From: Streptomyces populi
GTDB lineage: Bacteria; Actinomycetota; Actinomycetes; Streptomycetales; Streptomycetaceae
Direction of reading: 5' to 3'
DNA length: 64,000 nt
NCBI RefSeq assembly: GCF_002911015.1
Contig: NZ_KZ626841.1
Span: forward strand, 124,001 to 188,000
This document shows, piece by piece, positions 63,204 through 64,000 of this stretch. The position numbers and the translations under genes are program-made. The notes beneath the pieces are model-generated. The model had not been told where the DNA came from. It did not search any database and saw only the letters and a list, made by a program, of their open reading frames with translations. Numbering within the stretch: the first letter of the stretch is position 1; each line of letters opens with the position of its first letter.

Positions 63204-64000
63204 TCACTTCTCCCGGGAGGGCAGCAGGACGGTCAGCGCGCCGGGCTCGACCTCGGCGGTGAGGCGCCGGCCGGGGCCCACCGGGTCCCCGTCGAGTTCC
63301 CGGGACTGAGGCGTGTCGAAGACGAGTTCGGCGCGCCGGAAGGTGAAGAACTCCACGGGGACCTCGTCGTGGTCCTCTCCCTCCGCCGCGAGGGTGCGCA
63401 CGGTGGACGGCCGTGGCGGCGTGGCGCGTCCGCGCAGCAGCGTCCGCACCGCTCGCAGCCAGCCGCCCGGTCCGCGCGGGTCGAGGACCAGGAGGTCGAG
63501 CAGCCCGTCGTCGGGACGGGCGGCGGGCAGCAGGGTGACTCCGCCCTGCACGGCCGCGACGTTGGCGACGAGCACCATGCGGGCCGTGCGGCGGAAGGCC
63601 GGGGATCCGTCCAGCCGGATCGTCACCCGCATGCGGGGCGTGCGCAGGGTCCCGATCCCGGCCAGCGCGTAGGCCGGCCAGCCGAGGGCGGCCTTCGCAC
63701 GGGGATCGGTGTGCTCCATCATCGCGGCGTCGAGACCGGCCCCGGCCATCGCGGTGAACCGGGTGGCCTTCAGGCCGTCGCCCTCGACGGCCGCGAGGTC
63801 GAGCCGGTGCGGACCGCCGCCCAGCGCGGCCTCGAGCGCGGCGACGGGGGAGAGCGGCAGACCGAGGTTGCGGGCCAGCAGATTGCCGGTGCCGCAGGGG
63901 ACCACGGCCAGGGGGACCCCGCTCCCGGCCAGGACGTCGGCGACCGTGCGGACCGTTCCGTCCCCACCGCAGACCACGACGAGTGCCGCGCCCTCGCGGA
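63204..64000 (-). CDS. Diacylglycerol-kinase-like lipid kinase (N-terminus off the window)
   Basis: The visible part has VVCGGDGTVRTVADVL, VPCGTGNLLARNLGLP, GAGLDAAMM and ELDGDPV, the marks of the DAGK catalytic domain (GGDGT ATP loop). The frame is open across base 64000 (ahead of GGDGT reads GAALV), so the start is outside. With PAP2 and YihY it forms a phospholipid group, with the kinase and phosphatase perhaps controlling phosphatidate level. Confidence 0.92.
   Translation of the reverse strand, partial: REGAALVVVCGGDGTVRTVADVLAGSGVPLAVVPCGTGNLLARNLGLPLSPVAALEAALGGGPHRLDLAAVEGDGLKATRFTAMAGAGLDAAMMEHTDPRAKAALGWPAYALAGIGTLRTPRMRVTIRLDGSPAFRRTARMVLVANVAAVQGGVTLLPAARPDDGLLDLLVLDPRGPGGWLRAVRTLLRGRATPPRPSTVRTLAAEGEDHDEVPVEFFTFRRAELVFDTPQSRELDGDPVGPGRRLTAEVEPGALTVLLPSREK

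Overview
The window is very GC-rich (strong G/C bias at third codon positions), has GTG/TTG starts, GGAGG-type ribosome binding sites and gene families typical of streptomycetes (gas-vesicle gvpOAFGJLSK cluster, DUF4232 and DUF2993 proteins, CsbD/DUF5709 stress proteins, Cys-free ribosomal protein paralogues). It looks like chromosomal Streptomyces DNA. I found no tRNA, rRNA, CRISPR array, transposase or phage gene. Genes at both edges are cut: an M1 peptidase (left, C-terminus missing) and a diacylglycerol-kinase-like protein (right, N-terminus missing).

Layout. 1-1850: secreted M1 metallopeptidase. 2075-8641 (minus): a compact exopolysaccharide-type locus, with a 40-aa leader ORF, a hairpin, a PelF-like glycosyltransferase, a polytopic membrane protein, a LegB-like 4,6-dehydratase, a nucleotidyltransferase, an epimerase and a spherulin-4/GH135-like protein. 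9460-11585: PRC-barrel protein, a 15-copy 9-bp tandem repeat and an FAD oxidoreductase. 11773-16732: response regulator/histidine kinase operon ending in two small exported proteins, and divergent lipoproteins. 17184-18758: methyltransferase and divergent TetR regulator sharing a large palindrome. 18947-19611: L33, L31 and L36 paralogues. 19994-22056: GPP34 protein and an unrecognised 385-aa protein. 22378-30588: LacI regulator, ABC importer, GH36 alpha-galactosidase and GH42 beta-galactosidase, a galactoside uptake and hydrolysis operon. 30731-36649: gas vesicle operon and two divergent companion genes. 36821-38829: small stress proteins (iron-permease-like, two CsbD, DUF5709). 39020-46334: MFS exporter, M4 metalloprotease and a CBM32/beta-helix secreted protein, with striking hairpins and a C-rich leader. 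46463-49285: Ppx/GppA phosphatase, anti-sigma-type ATPase, OsmC protein. 49461-53456: TetR-DUF2993 operon, MMPL exporter carrying the same operator-like motif, and a decayed TetR fragment. 53560-57219: SpoIIE-type phosphatase, MASE1 membrane sensor, phosphoglucomutase. 57261-61343: beta-lactamase-fold hydrolase with divergent TetR, DUF2267, ABM monooxygenase, DUF2975/XRE pair. 61445-64000: PAP2 phosphatase, YihY protein and lipid kinase, a membrane-lipid group.

The parts most worth a second look are the minimal Pel/galactosaminoglycan-like locus with its leader-peptide/hairpin arrangement, the two-component operon with small secreted helical accessories, several palindromes that pair convincingly with adjacent regulators, the gas-vesicle companion genes with highly acidic and lysine-rich repeats, and the C-rich/G4-capable leader before the M4 protease. 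All family assignments come from reading translated sequence and motifs; no database search was run.
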